Part shown: piece after piece, positions 62,269 through 64,000 of the stretch | How the letters are laid out: every line of letters starts with the position of its first letter | Position numbering within the stretch: the first letter of the stretch is position 1 | Source: Spongiihabitans sp963422685 | GTDB lineage: Bacteria > Pseudomonadota > Gammaproteobacteria > Arenicellales > Poriferihabitantaceae | Direction: 5' to 3' | NCBI GenBank assembly: GCA_963422685.1 | Contig: OY730442.1 | Location: 1,116,001 to 1,180,000 of the forward strand | Length of the DNA stretch: 64,000 bases | The notes under the pieces: model-generated | The model's database searches: none | The model's input: only the letters and a program-made list of their open reading frames with translations | Told to the model about the DNA's origin: nothing | Position numbers and translations under genes: made by a program

Positions 62269-63228
62269 ATGCGTGCTTCATTACCAAAAAGAATACTAAT
62301 AACGGGCGGCGGCGGTTTTATCGGCTCGCATCTTTGTGAATACCTGCTCGAACAGGGGCACGAGGTGCTGTGCGTCGATAATTTTTTTACCGGCAGTCGA
62401 ACCAATCTTGTTCATTTGCTGGACAATCCCTATTTTGAAATCCTGCGGCATGACATTACCTTTCCCTTATATGTAGAGGCTGACGAGATCTATAATCTCG
62501 CCTGTCCTGCCAGCCCGGTTTATTACCAGATTGACCCGGTCCAAACTACCAAAACATCCGTATCGGGCGCAATTAACATGCTGGGCCTGGCCAAACGATT
62601 AAAGGTACGCATATTACAGGCATCCACTTCGGAAATTTACGGCGACCCCACACAACATCCGCAGACCGAAGACTATAACGGCAATGTAAATCCCATCGGT
62701 TCTCGCGCCTGTTATGACGAGGGCAAGCGCTGCGCGGAGACATTGTTTTTCGATTACCGGCGGCAGCTCAATCTGGATGCAAAGGTTGTGCGCATCTTCA
62801 ACACCTATGGCCCCCGCATGCGTCCGGATGACGGCAGAGTGGTATCAAACTTTATTGTGCAGGCCCTGCAAAACAAGGATATCACCGTCTACGGAGATGG
62901 GTACCAGACCCGCAGTTTCTGTTACGTCAATGACCTGGTAGAAGGCATGGTCGCCATGATGGATACGCAATCGGATTATAGCGGACCGGTTAATCTGGGC
63001 AACCCCGATGAGATCAGTATTCTGGAGCTGGCTGAAAAGATAAAAAAGTACACTGGATCCAGGTCAAAAATCGCCTACCGACCGCTGCCGCAAGATGACC
63101 CCGGACAGCGTCTGCCGGATATCACCAGAGCAAAGAAAGACCTGAACTGGGAACCCGTCATTTCCCTGGAGGAAGGACTTAAACCAGTCATTGACTATTT
63201 TGAAAAGCGGCTCCAAATTGGTAATTGA
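62269..63228 (+). CDS. UDP-glucuronate decarboxylase (UDP-xylose synthase family)
   Basis: A 319-residue SDR. GGGGFIGSHLCEYL is the NAD motif; ACPASPVYYQIDPVQTTKTS, QASTSEIYGDP and YDEGKRCAET (catalytic Tyr/Lys) are characteristic of UXS, which makes UDP-xylose from UDP-glucuronate. FNTYGPRMRPDDGRVVSNFI also matches. The start is an ATG at 62269 after an A+T-rich stretch. Its stop overlaps the ATG of a 42-codon remnant (TGATG). Confidence 0.92.
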   Translation: MRASLPKRILITGGGGFIGSHLCEYLLEQGHEVLCVDNFFTGSRTNLVHLLDNPYFEILRHDITFPLYVEADEIYNLACPASPVYYQIDPVQTTKTSVSGAINMLGLAKRLKVRILQASTSEIYGDPTQHPQTEDYNGNVNPIGSRACYDEGKRCAETLFFDYRRQLNLDAKVVRIFNTYGPRMRPDDGRVVSNFIVQALQNKDITVYGDGYQTRSFCYVNDLVEGMVAMMDTQSDYSGPVNLGNPDEISILELAEKIKKYTGSRSKIAYRPLPQDDPGQRLPDITRAKKDLNWEPVISLEEGLKPVIDYFEKRLQIGN

Positions 63229-63356
63229 TGCTTGCAATAAAAAAGCGTCTTGTGATGGGTGGTGCGGGCCGCATTGGTTTACATCCCTGGGAAAGGGGGG
63301 AAACAGAAAGTCGGGGAAGGGTGGTCAATATTAACGTGCATTTTTTCAAGTGGTAA
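63228..63356 (+). pseudogene. 42-codon remnant with a Rossmann GGAGRIG motif
   Basis: An ATG overlapping the UXS stop opens a short frame, MLAIKKRLVMGGAGRIGLHP, then unlikely text and a stop. The start resembles the N-terminus of SDR epimerases (KRVLVTGGAGFIGSH), so it looks like the degenerate beginning of a second epimerase gene. Confidence 0.4.
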
Positions 63357-63404
63357 TAGCCCTGCCCTCGAATTCCGGTTATAACCGTGTAGGGATTTGT
63401 TGCC

Positions 63405-63800
63405 TTGTCGGCTGACCTGCACACGAACCGAACTTCGCAAACTCAATTGCAGGAATTCTCATCGATATTCAGGTATGGCTTGGTTTTTTTTCTATTCTTT
63501 TGTCTGGTCCTGGCAGGCACAATATTTTTCAATCTGAAATCGCAAATAGGGACAGCCGCCGGCTTTAACCTGAAATATTTTGGCTTGGCCGTTATCGCAC
63601 AGGCGACAGCTTCATGGCTGGCCATCATTGCCTGGAAGCAGAATCTCAGTCTGCATGATATAAAAGGCCTTTCGTTTGCTGAATGCAGCGCATCAATGGG
63701 CCTCCAGGCGGTTGGAAAATATGCGCCAGGCAAGATTCTCGGTTCAGTGGTGAGGTCGATCACAATCTGGAATAAAATATGCCATTGGTTTTCGGGCTGA
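63405..63800 (+). pseudogene. Lysylphosphatidylglycerol-synthase-TM/flippase-like protein, truncated
   Basis: A 131-codon frame. A membrane segment (GLVFFLFFCLVLAGTIFF), a second (YFGLAVIAQATASWLAIIAW) and ASMGLQAVGKYAPGKILGSV match the N-terminal third of the UPF0104/AglD-type membrane family. The last 13 residues come from the 78-bp repeat, so the gene is cut there. Intact members are about 300-340 residues. Confidence 0.65.
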
Positions 63801-63838
63801 AAGCGCCGGGCCGCGGGTCGGCACTGTGAATTAATTTT
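63761..63838 (+). repeat. 78-bp direct repeat, copy 2
   Basis: An imperfect copy of the clpB 3' end and terminator (59786-59863). The stem of the hairpin is mostly kept. It interrupts the flippase-like gene. Confidence 0.85.
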
Positions 63839-63955
63839 GACTCTTACCCAGACCAGGCGGATAGCTTCAATTTTTTAATAATAGTGATGTAAAGCAATAA
63901 TGCTCATTAAAAAATAGCATAGTTTGAGGAAGTTAATACATTGTTCCATGTATAA

Positions 63956-64000
63956 ATGTCAATCATAAAGATGTTTTCCAGATATAAGCGACTGGTCAGG
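63956..64000 (+). CDS. Possible start of a further gene, cut by window edge
   Basis: ATG at 63956 opens MSIIKMFSRYKRLVR to the window end without a stop. A second ATG is at 63971. GAGGA lies about 25 bases upstream, too far to be decisive. Confidence 0.25.
   Translation, partial: MSIIKMFSRYKRLVR

Overview
The window reads as part of a gammaproteobacterial chromosome. The reasons are the fabA/fabB pair, Coq7-type ubiquinone synthesis, glcDEF, the glyQ-glyS-gmhB-plsC and rsmA-pdxA gene orders, glmU-glmS, and dsbD-fxsA-groES-groEL. I cannot name the genus. No rRNA, tRNA or CRISPR array was seen.

Layout. 1-4.0 kb (minus): 5' part of comEC, then groES-groEL under a perfect CIRCE operator, then fxsA. 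4.3-7.2 kb (plus): dsbD with two N-terminal domains, and a TlpA-like thioredoxin. 7.2-11.0 kb (minus): glycolate oxidase glcD-glcE-glcF. 11.1 kb: coq7. 11.8-20.4 kb (minus): choline sulfatase, an MlrC-type M81 peptidase, a frameshifted MMPL exporter, a LolA-like carrier, heme A synthase and fabB, then fabA. 21.3-22.1 kb (plus): a decaying lipoprotein gene and a truncated small secreted ORF. 22.3-28.0 kb (minus): an aldehyde:ferredoxin oxidoreductase (W/Mo) operon with a four-cluster ferredoxin, a FAD reductase, two MoaD-like proteins, a 99-aa protein and MoaA.

28.9-33.4 kb (plus) is an accessory surface-glycan segment: an O-antigen-ligase-like membrane protein with a plant-type leucine-rich-repeat insert, a GT4 glycosyltransferase, and a GT2 glycosyltransferase preceded by 36 consecutive C. 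33.5-40.1 kb is a rearranged Mu-like prophage remnant. Its minus arm has the C-terminal part of a gpF-like head protein, a packed run of small genes including two proteins resembling the Tad1/Acb2 nucleotide-sponge anti-defence family, a triple zinc-finger protein, an ASCH protein and a gpG-like morphogenesis protein. Its plus arm has a tail chaperone with a textbook -1 frameshift signal and two incomplete copies of a tail module.

40.5-48 kb (plus): galE, a Pgi-like isomerase, glyQ, glyS, a MazG-like protein, gmhB, plsC. 48-51 kb (minus): an alkyltransferase-like protein, a retropepsin-like protease, pdxA, rsmA. 51.3-52.3 kb: exbB-exbD. 52.4-55.7 kb (minus): glmU-glmS. 55.9-59.8 kb (plus): a YkgJ-type cysteine-cluster protein and clpB behind a sigma-32-like promoter. 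59.9-63.8 kb is a second small glycan module bracketed by two 78-bp copies of the clpB 3' end plus its terminator hairpin.

The strongest candidates for something new are the Tad1-like pair with a shared stem-loop leader inside the prophage head operon, the LRR-carrying O-antigen ligase next to the poly-C-controlled glycosyltransferase, the repeated tail module with antisense membrane ORFs, and the AOR operon with three consecutive small proteins ending in glycines.
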